Source: Burkholderia arboris (lineage in GTDB: Bacteria > Pseudomonadota > Gammaproteobacteria > Burkholderiales > Burkholderiaceae). From it: a stretch of DNA of 64,000 bases. Positions 55,991 through 64,000 of this stretch are shown one piece after another. Where the stretch lies: assembly GCF_902499125.1 (NCBI RefSeq), contig NZ_CABVPX010000011.1, positions 1 through 64,000 on the forward strand. Reading direction: 5' to 3'. Positions within the stretch are counted from its first letter, which is position 1, and each line of letters begins with the position of its first letter. The translations under genes were made by a program, and so were the position numbers. The notes below the pieces were generated by a model. That model saw only the letters and a list, made by a program, of their open reading frames with translations. It ran no database searches and was not told the origin of the DNA.

Positions 55991-56737
55991 TTAAAGCTGC
56001 GACGCTCCGCCGTCGACGACCAGTTCGGTGCCGACGACATAGGAGGATTCGTCACTGGCGAGATAGAGGGCCGCGTTGGCGATGTCCTCGGCCTTGCCCA
56101 TGCGGCCCACCGGAATCGCTTCGGCGAACTCGGCCTTGCGGTCGCGCACCCATTCGTCGGGCATGCCCCACCGGGAGAGCAGCGGCGTGTCGATCGCACC
56201 GGGGGCGATCGCGTTGAAGCGGATCTTCCGGCCGAGAAACTCGTAGGACCAGCTGCGCGCGAGCGATCGCACGGCAGCCTTCGCGGCCGCGGTCAACGAG
56301 ATGCCATGCTTGCCGGTCTGCGCGACGAACGAGGTATTGAGGATCACGGACGAACCTTCCCGCAAGTCCGGCAGCACCGCCTGCAGCGTGAACACCACGC
56401 CCTTGACGTTGATGTCCATGATCTCGCCATAAAGTGCGTCGTCGATGTCGTTGACCGCGGACGGGAATGCCCAGCCCGCATTGGCGAACACGATATCCAG
56501 GCCGCCGAATTTCGCGTTGACCTCGGCGGCAATCGCCCGCATGTCCTCGAGCGAACGGACGTCGCCCTTGAGGACGATCGCGTTCTCGCCAAGCTCGGCC
56601 TTCACATGCTCGAACACGGCCTCGTCGCGGCCGGTAACCGCTACCCGGGCGCCCTCTGCGATGAACAGCTTCGCCGTTGCGAGGCCGATGCCGCTCGTGC
56701 CCCCCGTAATCAACGCTGACTTGTTCTTGAGCCTCAT
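55991..56737 (-). CDS. SDR-like protein lacking the catalytic Tyr
   Basis: A 248-residue SDR-fold protein. The cofactor motif TGGTSGIG is intact, the NNAG motif reads ANAG and the PGAIDTPL segment is normal. But at the active site the expected YxxxK reads TAAAK (SLTAAAKAAVRSLARSW): Thr replaces the catalytic Tyr while Lys is kept. The catalytic Ser position (NTSFVAQ) is present. The fold is clearly SDR, but normal hydride-transfer chemistry would be impaired. It is the first gene of the row with DJ-1 and NTF2-like genes. Confidence 0.88.
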   Translation of the reverse strand: MRLKNKSALITGGTSGIGLATAKLFIAEGARVAVTGRDEAVFEHVKAELGENAIVLKGDVRSLEDMRAIAAEVNAKFGGLDIVFANAGWAFPSAVNDIDDALYGEIMDINVKGVVFTLQAVLPDLREGSSVILNTSFVAQTGKHGISLTAAAKAAVRSLARSWSYEFLGRKIRFNAIAPGAIDTPLLSRWGMPDEWVRDRKAEFAEAIPVGRMGKAEDIANAALYLASDESSYVVGTELVVDGGASQL

Positions 56738-56974
56738 CTTCCGTTCCTTTTCATGTCGTGAATGGATCAGGCCGAACGTTCACAACGCAATCGCGTTTGT
56801 GCGCTGTCCAGGCTTGATCTGCCACTGAAGTATGGAACGTGAGGCAAATGGCTCAAAGGTCGTATAACCCTCGAAAAACGCCACCCGATTCGAATGGACG
56901 CCGCATCGACCTGCTTCATCTCCGGTACGCCACTTGCGTTACGATGCGCTTCATCCTCAACTCCGCAGCAGGAC

Positions 56975-58060
56975 ATGAGCACTCGTTCCATCAAGGCACG
57001 CGCCGCATTCATGGTTTTTATCGCGATTGCAACTGTCCCGCTCGTCGCCGTCGCAACACCGCCTCGGGAAGGCAACTCACCGAGCTACGACACCTACAAA
57101 TCGTGGCTGGTCGCCTGCGACAACGGACTGACCTGCGAGGCGAAGGGTTTCGCGAGCGGCGGCGAAGCCCGCGCGGACTTGCGCTTCATTCGCTCGGCCG
57201 GGCCAAACGGCTCGCTCGAAGCACGTCTCTATATCGAAACCAACGCGAGTATCGATCCGGATGAGCTGCGTGTTGACGGGGCGCCGCTGCGGCTGGACGC
57301 GTCGGCCTGGAACGTGAACACCGACCTTGCCAACAACCTGGCGACTTTGTCGGTCACGCAGCCTGCGGCCGTCGCCGCATTCGTGTCACGACTTCGCAAC
57401 GGCACGAAGCTTCAGGTCGGCTCGGATGCAGGCGCCTATGTTCCCCTCGACGGCATGGTCGCCGCCCTCTTGCGCATCGATGACCGGCAGGGACGTATCG
57501 GCGGTGTGACCGCATTGATCCGCAAAGGCCCTGCACCCGCCTCCCAAGTCCCGCTCGCACCGTCGCTGCCGCTCGTACCGACACGGAAGATCACTTCGCG
57601 GCTATCCGGGCAGGAGGAACAGAACCTGATCGCGCGCACGAAACGTGTCCGGGACGCCAGCAGCTGCGAAGAGAATGCGTCAACGCATCTCGAAGAGGCC
57701 GCGTATGCCCTCGACGCACGCAAGGCGCTGGTTTTCCTTCCCTGCATTCAAGGCGCGTACCAGGGATCGTCGAACGTGTTCGTCGCCCCGCGCACGGGTG
57801 GCGGCGCACCGGAGCCCGTCAAGCTGAACGATGCTGCGGAGGGCACTTCGGACGCGTTGCTGTTCGAACCGAACTTTGATCCGGCTACCGGCACCCTGTC
57901 GACTTTCGGCAAAGGGCGCGGGCTGGCCGATTGCGGCTTTCGGACCGAATGGATCTGGGATGGCCACGCGTTTCAGATGTCGTCGGCAGCCCGGCAAGAA
58001 ACGTGTGGCGGCGTTGCGCCGGGTGACTGGCCCACCCTCTATCGGTCGCGAAAGAAGTAA
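56975..58060 (+). CDS. exported DUF1176 protein
   Basis: A 361-residue protein with a signal peptide (AAFMVFIAIATVPLVAVA). The mature protein has SYDTYKSWLVACDNGLTCEA near the start, where the two Cys probably form a disulfide, and GKGRGLADCGFRTEWIWDGH plus TCGGVAPGDWPTLYR at the end. This is the conserved pattern of DUF1176, a periplasmic family of unknown function. AGGAC precedes ATG 56975, which gives a shorter and better signal peptide than the ATG at 56894. The gene is divergent from the SDR. Confidence 0.85.
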   Translation: MSTRSIKARAAFMVFIAIATVPLVAVATPPREGNSPSYDTYKSWLVACDNGLTCEAKGFASGGEARADLRFIRSAGPNGSLEARLYIETNASIDPDELRVDGAPLRLDASAWNVNTDLANNLATLSVTQPAAVAAFVSRLRNGTKLQVGSDAGAYVPLDGMVAALLRIDDRQGRIGGVTALIRKGPAPASQVPLAPSLPLVPTRKITSRLSGQEEQNLIARTKRVRDASSCEENASTHLEEAAYALDARKALVFLPCIQGAYQGSSNVFVAPRTGGGAPEPVKLNDAAEGTSDALLFEPNFDPATGTLSTFGKGRGLADCGFRTEWIWDGHAFQMSSAARQETCGGVAPGDWPTLYRSRKK

Positions 58061-58200
58061 GGCAGTAATCGCCTTCGATGACGGGCGCGGCCGAACTGGC
58101 GACCGCCAGACCGGCCCCGTATCGACCTACGGCCGCCCGATTGCGCTGCGGCCGCCGCATGCCGGATCCGGCGATACGCCAGCCGCGCCGGCGTGACCGC

Positions 58201-59661
58201 TCAGTAGTGGCTGCGCCCCCACAGCGTCTTCGGCTCGTCGAGCAGATGACGCAAGCCGCTGCGCTCGATCATCGTTTCCGCAACTTCGTTCACGCGCTCG
58301 AGAATCTCGCCTTCATCCACCGACAGCACGCGACGGTCCTCCATCAGCACCCTGCCGCCGACCATCGTCATGCACACGTCGGCCGCGTTCGCGAAGCACG
58401 TCACGCGATACACGGGCATGTTCATCGGCATCATGTGCGGCCGGAACAGGTCGACGAGAATGATGTCCGCGAGCTTGCCGGTTTCGAGCGAACCGATTTC
58501 GTGATCGACCGACAGCGCCTTCGCCGCATCGATCGTCACCATCTCCAGCACCTTGCCGTGCGGCAGCACGTCCGGATCACGGAAATGCCGACGGTGATAG
58601 TGCATGCACTGCCACATGTGGCGGAACATGTCGTAGCCGCGATCGGGCGCCGCGCCGTCCGACGCGATCGCCACCGTCACGCCCGCGTCGATCAGCTCGG
58701 GCACCGGGCAGCGCCCGATGATCGACATGATCGCGCTCGGGTTGTGGATGATCGCGGTGCCCGTCTCCACGCATGCCGCGATGTCGTCGTCGGTCAGGTC
58801 GATGCTGTGCGACATGAACGACGTCGGCCCGAGCAGCCCCAGCTCGCGATGCGCGAACGCGAGCGTGCCCGCGCGGTGGCCATCCTGCGTGAACGTCAGC
58901 CCGCGCCCGCGCGCAAGCGCACCGTAGCGCGCGGCCTGGTCGCGGAAGTCGCGCTCGTACTGCGCAAGTTCCGGGTCGTGCTCGGGACCGTACACGGGCA
59001 GCGTCAGCGCGATCCGGATCCGGCCGTCGGCATCGCCGTGGCATTCGTCGACGATGCGCTCGCACACGTCGTACATCGTGTCGAAACCGATGTCCCGCGT
59101 CTCGCTGCCGTCCGGCGTGTGGCGCGTGTACGCGCGCGGCGCGGGCGGACGCGACGGGCCGACCGCGACGATCGAGCGCGTACCGGTGCGCACGACTGCG
59201 TCGCAATGGCGTCGCGCATAGACCGGATCGTCGACGCGCATGATCGAATTGCCGCCGCCGAGCAGCGACACGCCGGTCGTCACGCCGGCCTTCAGCCGTT
59301 CGAGCGCGGCGAGATGCGATTCGGTTTCCCAGAATGCCTCGTCCGACGCGCGCGTGTAGATCGTCTCGGCCGCGGCCGACCATGCATCGCCGTCCGCGCC
59401 GCCAATCGTGCGCAGCATCGCGTGGCCCGCGTGCGCATGCGCATCGATCAGGCCCGGCAGCACGGCCTTGCGGCGTGCGTCGATCGTGCGCGTCGCACGG
59501 TAGCGCGCCTGCAGTTCTTCGGTGCTGCCGACGGCGACGATGCGATCGCCCTCCACGGCAACCGCGCCGTTCTCGATCACGCGCCGCTGCGGGTCCATCG
59601 CGATCACGCAGCCGTTCGCGATCAGCGTGTCGATCGCTACGCGCTTGTCTTCGGTCGTCAT
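58201..59661 (-). CDS. amidohydrolase (ATZ/TRZ, 8-oxoguanine/cytosine-deaminase-like)
   Basis: A 486-residue metal-dependent hydrolase of the TIM-barrel amidohydrolase superfamily. Metal site: GLIDAHAHAGHAM (HxH), TQDGHRAG, FMSHSIDLTDDDI and the catalytic Asp in VAIASDGAAPDRGYDMF. C-terminal beta-sandwich includes GSLETGKLADIILVDL. The ATZ/TRZ and 8-oxoguanine deaminase group removes ammonia or chloride from heterocyclic rings. Located 102 bp after a sodium:solute symporter and behind a porin and an IclR regulator, it should hydrolyse an imported ring compound; substrate unknown. Confidence 0.88.
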   Translation of the reverse strand: MTTEDKRVAIDTLIANGCVIAMDPQRRVIENGAVAVEGDRIVAVGSTEELQARYRATRTIDARRKAVLPGLIDAHAHAGHAMLRTIGGADGDAWSAAAETIYTRASDEAFWETESHLAALERLKAGVTTGVSLLGGGNSIMRVDDPVYARRHCDAVVRTGTRSIVAVGPSRPPAPRAYTRHTPDGSETRDIGFDTMYDVCERIVDECHGDADGRIRIALTLPVYGPEHDPELAQYERDFRDQAARYGALARGRGLTFTQDGHRAGTLAFAHRELGLLGPTSFMSHSIDLTDDDIAACVETGTAIIHNPSAIMSIIGRCPVPELIDAGVTVAIASDGAAPDRGYDMFRHMWQCMHYHRRHFRDPDVLPHGKVLEMVTIDAAKALSVDHEIGSLETGKLADIILVDLFRPHMMPMNMPVYRVTCFANAADVCMTMVGGRVLMEDRRVLSVDEGEILERVNEVAETMIERSGLRHLLDEPKTLWGRSHY

Positions 59662-59696
59662 GACGTGTAGTCCTGTTGTCGTTCGATTGAGCGGGG

Positions 59697-59754
59697 CGCC
59701 GTTTCGCGGTCAGGCCGCCGGGCGGCTGCCCGGCGGCCTGACCGCGAAACGGCG
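59697..59754 (-). promoter_or_regulatory. 27-bp perfect hairpin between symporter and amidohydrolase
   Basis: Arms 59697-59723 and 59728-59754 are perfectly complementary with a 4-nt GGCT loop. It fills most of the 102-bp gap between the symporter stop (59764) and the amidohydrolase start (59661). There is no T-run after it, so it may be a processing or stability element that sets different mRNA levels for the two genes, or a terminator with read-through. Confidence 0.75.
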
Positions 59755-59763
59755 AAGCAACTG

Positions 59764-61242
59764 TCACGCGGAGCGCACCGGCGCCGCGACACGGGCCTTC
59801 AGCTTGCGCTGCACCGTGCTGATCGCGATGAACACCACCGCGTTCACGGCGAGCGCGACGAGCCCGGGGTTGATCGACGTGAACGTGCTCGACGCGCCGG
59901 GGAACAGCGACGCGAGCGTCACGCCGTAGTAGTTGGTCATCGCGATCACGATCGCACCGGCGACGATGCCCGCGAACGCGCCCTCGCGCGTGCCGAACGG
60001 CCGCTTCAGGAAGCTCGATGCGAGCATCGGCACGAGCTGCGTGAGCAGGCTCGACGAGAAGATCGCGAGCGTCACGAAGGTTGCGCCGCCGCGCAGCACG
60101 AAGTAGACGACCACCAGCGTGAAGATCGGCAGCGCGATCCGCGCAACGCGCGTCACTTCGCGGTCGGTCGCATTCGGCGCGAAGCCTTCGCGATAGATGT
60201 TGCGCGCGATCGTCGTCGATGCGTTCAGCATGATCAGCGAGCCCGGCACCAGCGCGGTCAGCAGGCCCGTGCCGCCGACGACGCCGACGAACCATGCGGG
60301 GAACGTCTGCTTCACGAGGCGCAGCAGCGCGAGATCGGTCTGCGCGCCTTCGAGCCCGTGCACCGTCATCACGGCCGCGAAGCCGACGAGGAACAGGAAC
60401 GCGATCAGCACCTGGTACAACGGCATCAGGATCACGTTGCGGCGCAGCGCGCGCTCGTCCTTCGCGACGTAGATCGCGGTGAAGCCGTGCGGATACAGGT
60501 AGTAGCCGAGCGACGTGAGCAGGATCGTCGAGTTGTACCAGCTCAGGTTGAAGCCGTGCTCGGGCATGCGCAGCAGCTCGGGATGCGCGGCATCGATCTT
60601 CGCGAACATCTCGCCGAGGCCGCCGTAGTAATGCATCGGCAGGTACAGGCCGAGGAAGATCGCGATCGCGAGGATCAGCACGTCCTTGAAGATCGCGATG
60701 CTCGCCGAGCCGTGAATGCCCGACACGACCATGTACACGGCCATCAGCGTCGCGGCGATCCAGATCGCGGCCGATTGCGGAATCAGCCCGTACGACATCT
60801 CCGACACGATCACGCCGAGCCCGCGCAGCTGGATCATCAGCAGCGACACCATCGCGAACACCGCGACGATCGACACCAGCACGCCGATCGCGCGGCTGTC
60901 GTACTTCGACGCGAAGTAATCGGCGAACGACACGAGGCCGCGCTCCTTCGCGTAGCGCCAGATCGCCGGCAGCATCCAGTAGCCGATCACGAACGCGAGG
61001 CAGCCGTACGACAGGATGTAGAACGCCGGCACGCCCTTGCTGTAGGTCCAGCCGCTCGCGCCGAGGAACGAGAACGTCGAGAACGCCTCGCCGGCCATCA
61101 GCAGGAACGTGAGCAGCGAGCCGAAGCCGCGCCCGCCGACCGCCCACTGTTCGAGCGTGAGCTTGCGGCCGCGGCGCGCCATCACGCCGATCGCCAGCGC
61201 GAATACGGCGAACGCCGCGATGATGATGATCGAAGCGTTCAT
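59764..61242 (-). CDS. sodium:solute symporter (SSS family)
   Basis: A 492-residue symporter with about 13 helices. SSS landmarks: GGRGFGSLLTFLLMAGEAFS near the N-terminus (the extra-helix and TM1 region), FADYFASKYDSRAIGVLVS, and GGTGLLTALVPGSLIMLNAS in the sodium-site helix region. The small partner protein (DUF3311) overlaps its start by 4 bp, as in PanF/YhdT-type pairs. It should take up an organic solute with Na+, probably the substrate of the adjacent amidohydrolase. The C-terminal tail is basic. Confidence 0.9.
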   Translation of the reverse strand: MNASIIIIAAFAVFALAIGVMARRGRKLTLEQWAVGGRGFGSLLTFLLMAGEAFSTFSFLGASGWTYSKGVPAFYILSYGCLAFVIGYWMLPAIWRYAKERGLVSFADYFASKYDSRAIGVLVSIVAVFAMVSLLMIQLRGLGVIVSEMSYGLIPQSAAIWIAATLMAVYMVVSGIHGSASIAIFKDVLILAIAIFLGLYLPMHYYGGLGEMFAKIDAAHPELLRMPEHGFNLSWYNSTILLTSLGYYLYPHGFTAIYVAKDERALRRNVILMPLYQVLIAFLFLVGFAAVMTVHGLEGAQTDLALLRLVKQTFPAWFVGVVGGTGLLTALVPGSLIMLNASTTIARNIYREGFAPNATDREVTRVARIALPIFTLVVVYFVLRGGATFVTLAIFSSSLLTQLVPMLASSFLKRPFGTREGAFAGIVAGAIVIAMTNYYGVTLASLFPGASSTFTSINPGLVALAVNAVVFIAISTVQRKLKARVAAPVRSA

Positions 61243-61451
61243 CGCGCGTCTCCCGTGCGGCCGTTGCGGTCCGCGTCGCGCTCGTCGAGATGGAACAGGA
61301 TCGCGAGGATCACGGCAGTCGCCGCCATCCAGATCAGGTTCCAGACGAGCAGGAACGGCAGCCCGAACAGCAGCGGACGTGCGTCGGCGAGCGAGCCGCC
61401 TGCATACATCCCGACGAACGGCAGCGCCGCCAGCAACAGTTTGAATTTCAT
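61239..61451 (-). CDS. DUF3311 small symporter subunit
   Basis: A 70-residue protein with two helices (about residues 2-20 and 30-53, LPFLLVWNLIWMAATAVILA) and a charged tail, matching DUF3311/YhdT, the small companion of SSS symporters. Its stop overlaps the symporter start (ATGA), so stoichiometric coupled translation is likely. GGAGG precedes ATG 61451. It lies 39 bp after the porin stop. Confidence 0.88.
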   Translation of the reverse strand: MKFKLLLAALPFVGMYAGGSLADARPLLFGLPFLLVWNLIWMAATAVILAILFHLDERDADRNGRTGDAR

Positions 61452-61490
61452 GTGAGTCTCCTCCGGAAGACGCGCGAACGCGTCAGGACA

Positions 61491-62615
61491 TCAGAACTTC
61501 GTGCGGATACCGGCCACCACCGCCACTTGCGACGTCGTCGACGACGGGCCGTCGGCGCCCTCGATCCACGCGTTGCCCACCGACGACGACGCCTTCTGGT
61601 AGAAGCCGTTCACGTACAAGTCAGTGCGCTTGGACAGCAGGTACTGCACGCCGGCCGACACCTGCTGATAGTGTCCGCTGTCGCCGCTGCGCGCGACCTT
61701 CGTATACGTGTAGCCGCCGGCCGCCATCAGTGCGGGCGTGATCATGTAGCGCAGGCTGCCTTCGTAGTTGTTGAAGCGCAGCGCGCCGCCCGTCGCCTGC
61801 CCGAAATTCGAGCCCGTATACAGCAGGCCGAGCGTCGCCGGCCCGATTGCGTAGCTGGCGCCCGCACCCCAGATCTGCTGGCGCACCGCGCTCGACAGGC
61901 CGGCGCCGAACACCGATGCCGACGCGGGAAAATAATTGTCCGACGCGACGGCGCCCGTCGCGCTGCTCGCCGGATGGTTCACGCGCGTGTAGGCAGCGCC
62001 CGCGTTGAGCGGCCCGTTCACGTACGTGACGCCCGCGCTCCAGGTGTTGTCGTTCGCGAAGCCGGTCGAGTTCGAGAACCCGTACATCAGGTTCGCCTGC
62101 AGGCCGGCGATCGTCGGCGAGATGTACTTGACCGCGTTGTTGGTGCGGAACGTGTTGTTGATGTCGTCGTTGTCGAACGGGTGTGTCGAGTACTGCGCGA
62201 GGAAGCTGCTCATCTGCAGCGAACCGAGGATGTCCTGCGTCGAGTTGTACTGGCGGCCGAGCGTCACCGCGCCCCAGTTCGCGCCGCTCAGGCCGACCCA
62301 TGCCGACCGGCCGAACATCCGGCCGCCCTGCCCGAGCGCGCCGTTCGCGACGTTGAAGCCGTTTTCGAGCCTGAAGTTCGCCTTCAGGCCGCCGCCGAGA
62401 TCCTCGGACCCGATCAAGCCCCAGCGCGGGCCCGACTCGTTGCCGCCCGTGAACTGCCACAGCGAGTGGCCCTTCGCGTTGTTCGTATAAGTCACGCCCG
62501 CATCGACGATCCCGTACAGCGTCACCGTCGACTGCGCGTGCGCGGCGCCGGCGAACAGCATTGCGACCGCGGCGCCCAGTGCGGCGCCCGTCTTCCCACC
62601 CATCATTCGCACCAT
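61491..62615 (-). CDS. Gram-negative trimeric porin (Burkholderia OpcP/Omp38 type)
   Basis: A porin of about 374 residues. Signal peptide (KTGAALGAAVAMLFAGAAHA) then QSTVTLYGIVDAGVTYTNN, the conserved first strand, then the usual EDLGGGLKANFRLENGF and loop 3 region, ending in the signature C-terminal Phe (GIRTKF). Starts at 62645, 62624 or 62621 are also possible; I prefer ATG 62615 because GGAGAGGAG lies 9 bp upstream. It is the first gene of the porin-DUF3311-symporter-amidohydrolase row and should admit the solute through the outer membrane. Confidence 0.9.
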   Translation of the reverse strand: MVRMMGGKTGAALGAAVAMLFAGAAHAQSTVTLYGIVDAGVTYTNNAKGHSLWQFTGGNESGPRWGLIGSEDLGGGLKANFRLENGFNVANGALGQGGRMFGRSAWVGLSGANWGAVTLGRQYNSTQDILGSLQMSSFLAQYSTHPFDNDDINNTFRTNNAVKYISPTIAGLQANLMYGFSNSTGFANDNTWSAGVTYVNGPLNAGAAYTRVNHPASSATGAVASDNYFPASASVFGAGLSSAVRQQIWGAGASYAIGPATLGLLYTGSNFGQATGGALRFNNYEGSLRYMITPALMAAGGYTYTKVARSGDSGHYQQVSAGVQYLLSKRTDLYVNGFYQKASSSVGNAWIEGADGPSSTTSQVAVVAGIRTKF

Positions 62616-62700
62616 CTCCATCATCTCCTCTCCAAACCTGCTCATCGATGTTGTGTTTTATTGATCCTGCCCATACGCGCCGGTCGGCTTGTCTAAGCTT

Positions 62701-62764
62701 GGCTGGATGGTATCCAGCCGTAACCGCATCAAGAAATGAAATGTTCAACTGGCCATCAGTTGAA
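62701..62764. promoter_or_regulatory. two palindromes upstream of the porin
   Basis: GGCTGGAT (62701-62708) pairs with ATCCAGCC (62712-62719), 3-bp spacer. TTCAACTG (62744-62751) pairs with CAGTTGAA (62757-62764), 5-bp spacer. Both are perfect. They lie between the porin and the IclR gene's end and are candidate operators for the porin operon; the second has the size and symmetry of IclR-family sites. Confidence 0.6.
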
Positions 62765-62917
62765 AATCGAATGAGGGCGATGAAGGGGAAAATGCGCGGG
62801 GGTCAAGCGACCCCGCAAGAGAAACGAAAGCACGCAGGCCGGCTGGACGCGGTGCGTTTTGATCTGACGTGAATGACTTGCGTAAGCAAGCTGACGAAAT
62901 GGCGACGCGCGACGCCG

Positions 62918-63814
62918 CTATACGGTTTTCCCTGATAGCCCGTGCATCGGCCGCCGCAACGCGGCGTCGAACGGGTTGGTGCGTGGCCCGATCGCGTCGG
63001 CCTGGCGCCGCAGCAACTCGACGACCATTGGCATCCGGTCGTCGCCGAGGCGCGACGCGAGCGTGCCGACACTCAATGCGCCGACCGGATAACCGGTGCG
63101 ATCGAGGATCGGCACCGCGACGCCGGCCATCCCGTCGAGCACGCCGCTGTTGCGTCCCGCGTAGCCGAGCTGCCGCACGCGTTCGATCTCGGTGCGCAGG
63201 TACACCTCGTCGAGCACGCCGTAACCGCGGATGCGCGGCACGTTGAAGCGGATCACTTCCTCGCGCTCGGCTTCGGGCAGGAACGCGAGGATCGCGAGGC
63301 TGCCTTGCCCGACGCCGAGCGCGATGCGCCCGCCGATGTCGCCGGTAAACGAGCGGATCGGGAACGGCCCTTCGCACAGGTCGAGACACACGGCGTCGAA
63401 GCCGCTCTTCACCAGCAGGAAGATCGTCTCGCCGAGGCTTGCGCACAGCCGCAGCAGCGCGGGACGGCACAGCGTGCGCATGCTGCTCGGGTTGCCGGCC
63501 TGCGCGGCAAGCGCGAAGAAATCGACACTCAGCCGGTACAGCTTCGACTGCTCGTCCTGCTCGACCATCCCTTCGGCGATCAGCGATTGCAGGATCCGGT
63601 GTGCGGTGCCCTGCGTGAGGCCGACGGCCTTCGCGAGATGCGTGACGCGCACGCCGTCCTGCTGCATGCCGGCCAGTGCGCGCAGGATCGCGAACGCGCG
63701 CTGCAGCATGCCGGTGCCCGGTGCGCCAGCCGCATCGGTCGCATCGGCGGCGTCCTCGCCCGCGCGCGGCGCGCGTGCGGCCGGCGACGTTCCGGTCGAA
63801 TGGGGTTCCTGCAT
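62918..63814 (-). CDS. IclR-family transcriptional regulator
   Basis: A 298-residue regulator. A disordered Ala/Thr-rich N-terminal 30 residues precede the winged HTH (about residues 36-96, HLAKAVGLTQGTAHRILQSL) and the IclR effector domain (about 110-285), which contains LDGMAGVAVPILDRTG and ends SRLGDDRMPMVVELLR. AGGAGAG precedes ATG 63814, choosing it over upstream starts. Transcribed in the same direction and just ahead of the porin-symporter-amidohydrolase genes, it probably controls them and is likely induced by their substrate. Confidence 0.9.
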   Translation of the reverse strand: MQEPHSTGTSPAARAPRAGEDAADATDAAGAPGTGMLQRAFAILRALAGMQQDGVRVTHLAKAVGLTQGTAHRILQSLIAEGMVEQDEQSKLYRLSVDFFALAAQAGNPSSMRTLCRPALLRLCASLGETIFLLVKSGFDAVCLDLCEGPFPIRSFTGDIGGRIALGVGQGSLAILAFLPEAEREEVIRFNVPRIRGYGVLDEVYLRTEIERVRQLGYAGRNSGVLDGMAGVAVPILDRTGYPVGALSVGTLASRLGDDRMPMVVELLRRQADAIGPRTNPFDAALRRPMHGLSGKTV

Positions 63815-64000
63815 GCCGGCTCTCCTCGATGATTTCGTTGAACGGAATACGGTCACCGCCATTGTCGTCCGGCCGAAATCTCGCGGGCATCCGGGTGTGC
63901 ACGGGATTGACGCGGCTGTTTCGCGGCCTGAACGCCCTTCACCCAACGGAACGATTTGCACGCGATTCCTCCGTCCGTTCCGTTTATCGGAATTTTTCCA
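63815..64000. promoter_or_regulatory. IclR upstream region with TTCCG..CGGAA sites
   Basis: TTCCG (63978-63982) and CGGAA (63988-63992) are an inverted repeat with a 5-bp spacer. A related sequence TTCGTTGAACGGAA occurs at 63834-63847, just before the IclR start, and AACGGAA recurs at about 63938-63944. Repeated AACGGAA half-sites suggest autoregulation by the IclR protein. Confidence 0.55.

Overview
The window is high-GC, gene-dense DNA typical of Burkholderia, most likely the Burkholderia cepacia complex. An 87-residue protein at 18794-19057 closely resembles the fucose-binding lectin BambL of B. ambifaria, and the DUF4148, DUF2970, DUF3348/DUF802/DUF2894, porin and collagen-like proteins are all common in this genus. 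The mix of regulators, efflux, catabolic and transport genes, with no ribosomal or core housekeeping genes, suggests a secondary replicon; that is inference. I saw no tRNA, rRNA, CRISPR array or complete insertion sequence.

Left part (1-9.7 kb). The window opens in the 3' end of a probable transposase abutting a truncated aminoglycoside-phosphotransferase-like gene. A small lipoprotein and a DUF4148 protein follow. Next comes a complete Czc-type divalent-cation efflux operon on the minus strand (czcC, czcB, czcA, response regulator, sensor kinase). A 35-bp element matching at 27 of 35 positions lies both in front of czcC and between the lipoprotein and DUF4148 genes, so the latter may share the metal response.

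9.7-24 kb. A TonB receptor, a PnuC-like transporter and an APH-fold kinase form a probable vitamin or nucleoside uptake-and-trapping operon. A glutathione transferase plus a PNPOx-FNR-ferredoxin fusion protein is divergent from a LysR regulator across a perfect palindrome. The BambL-like lectin lies in an AT-rich pocket. A TetR regulator is divergent from an SDR, Baeyer-Villiger-type monooxygenase and alpha/beta hydrolase operon, which makes a ketone-to-ester-to-hydrolysis route plausible.

24-37 kb. A collagen-like lipoprotein carries about 93 uninterrupted Gly-Thr-Ser triplets and is followed by an integral-membrane methyltransferase. A CmlA/FloR-like drug exporter follows. Then comes the most interesting locus: a tightly packed four-gene operon DUF3348, DUF802, OmpA/MotB-like, DUF2894. 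Its DUF802 protein looks like a MotA/ExbB-type stator with a very long cytoplasmic tail containing 240-bp tandem repeats. Its OmpA partner has a membrane-embedded Asp and a peptidoglycan-binding domain. This is the architecture of an ion-driven motor such as ZorAB, without the Zorya effector genes.

37-54 kb. Mixed genes: a LysE exporter, several GNATs, a mercuric-reductase-like flavoprotein, two regulator/oxidoreductase pairs with palindromic operators, a stand-alone adenylation-thiolation-reductase protein, an MFS transporter and an amino-acid-binding protein. Around 51.8-53.2 kb a partly duplicated GNAT gene end brackets a frameshifted monooxygenase pseudogene and a small membrane protein.

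53-64 kb. A GlxA-type AraC regulator faces three minus-strand genes: an NTF2-like protein, a Tat-exported DJ-1 protein and an SDR lacking its catalytic Tyr. A DUF1176 protein follows. Last is an IclR-linked scavenging module (porin, DUF3311 plus sodium:solute symporter, amidohydrolase), with a 27-bp perfect hairpin between symporter and hydrolase.
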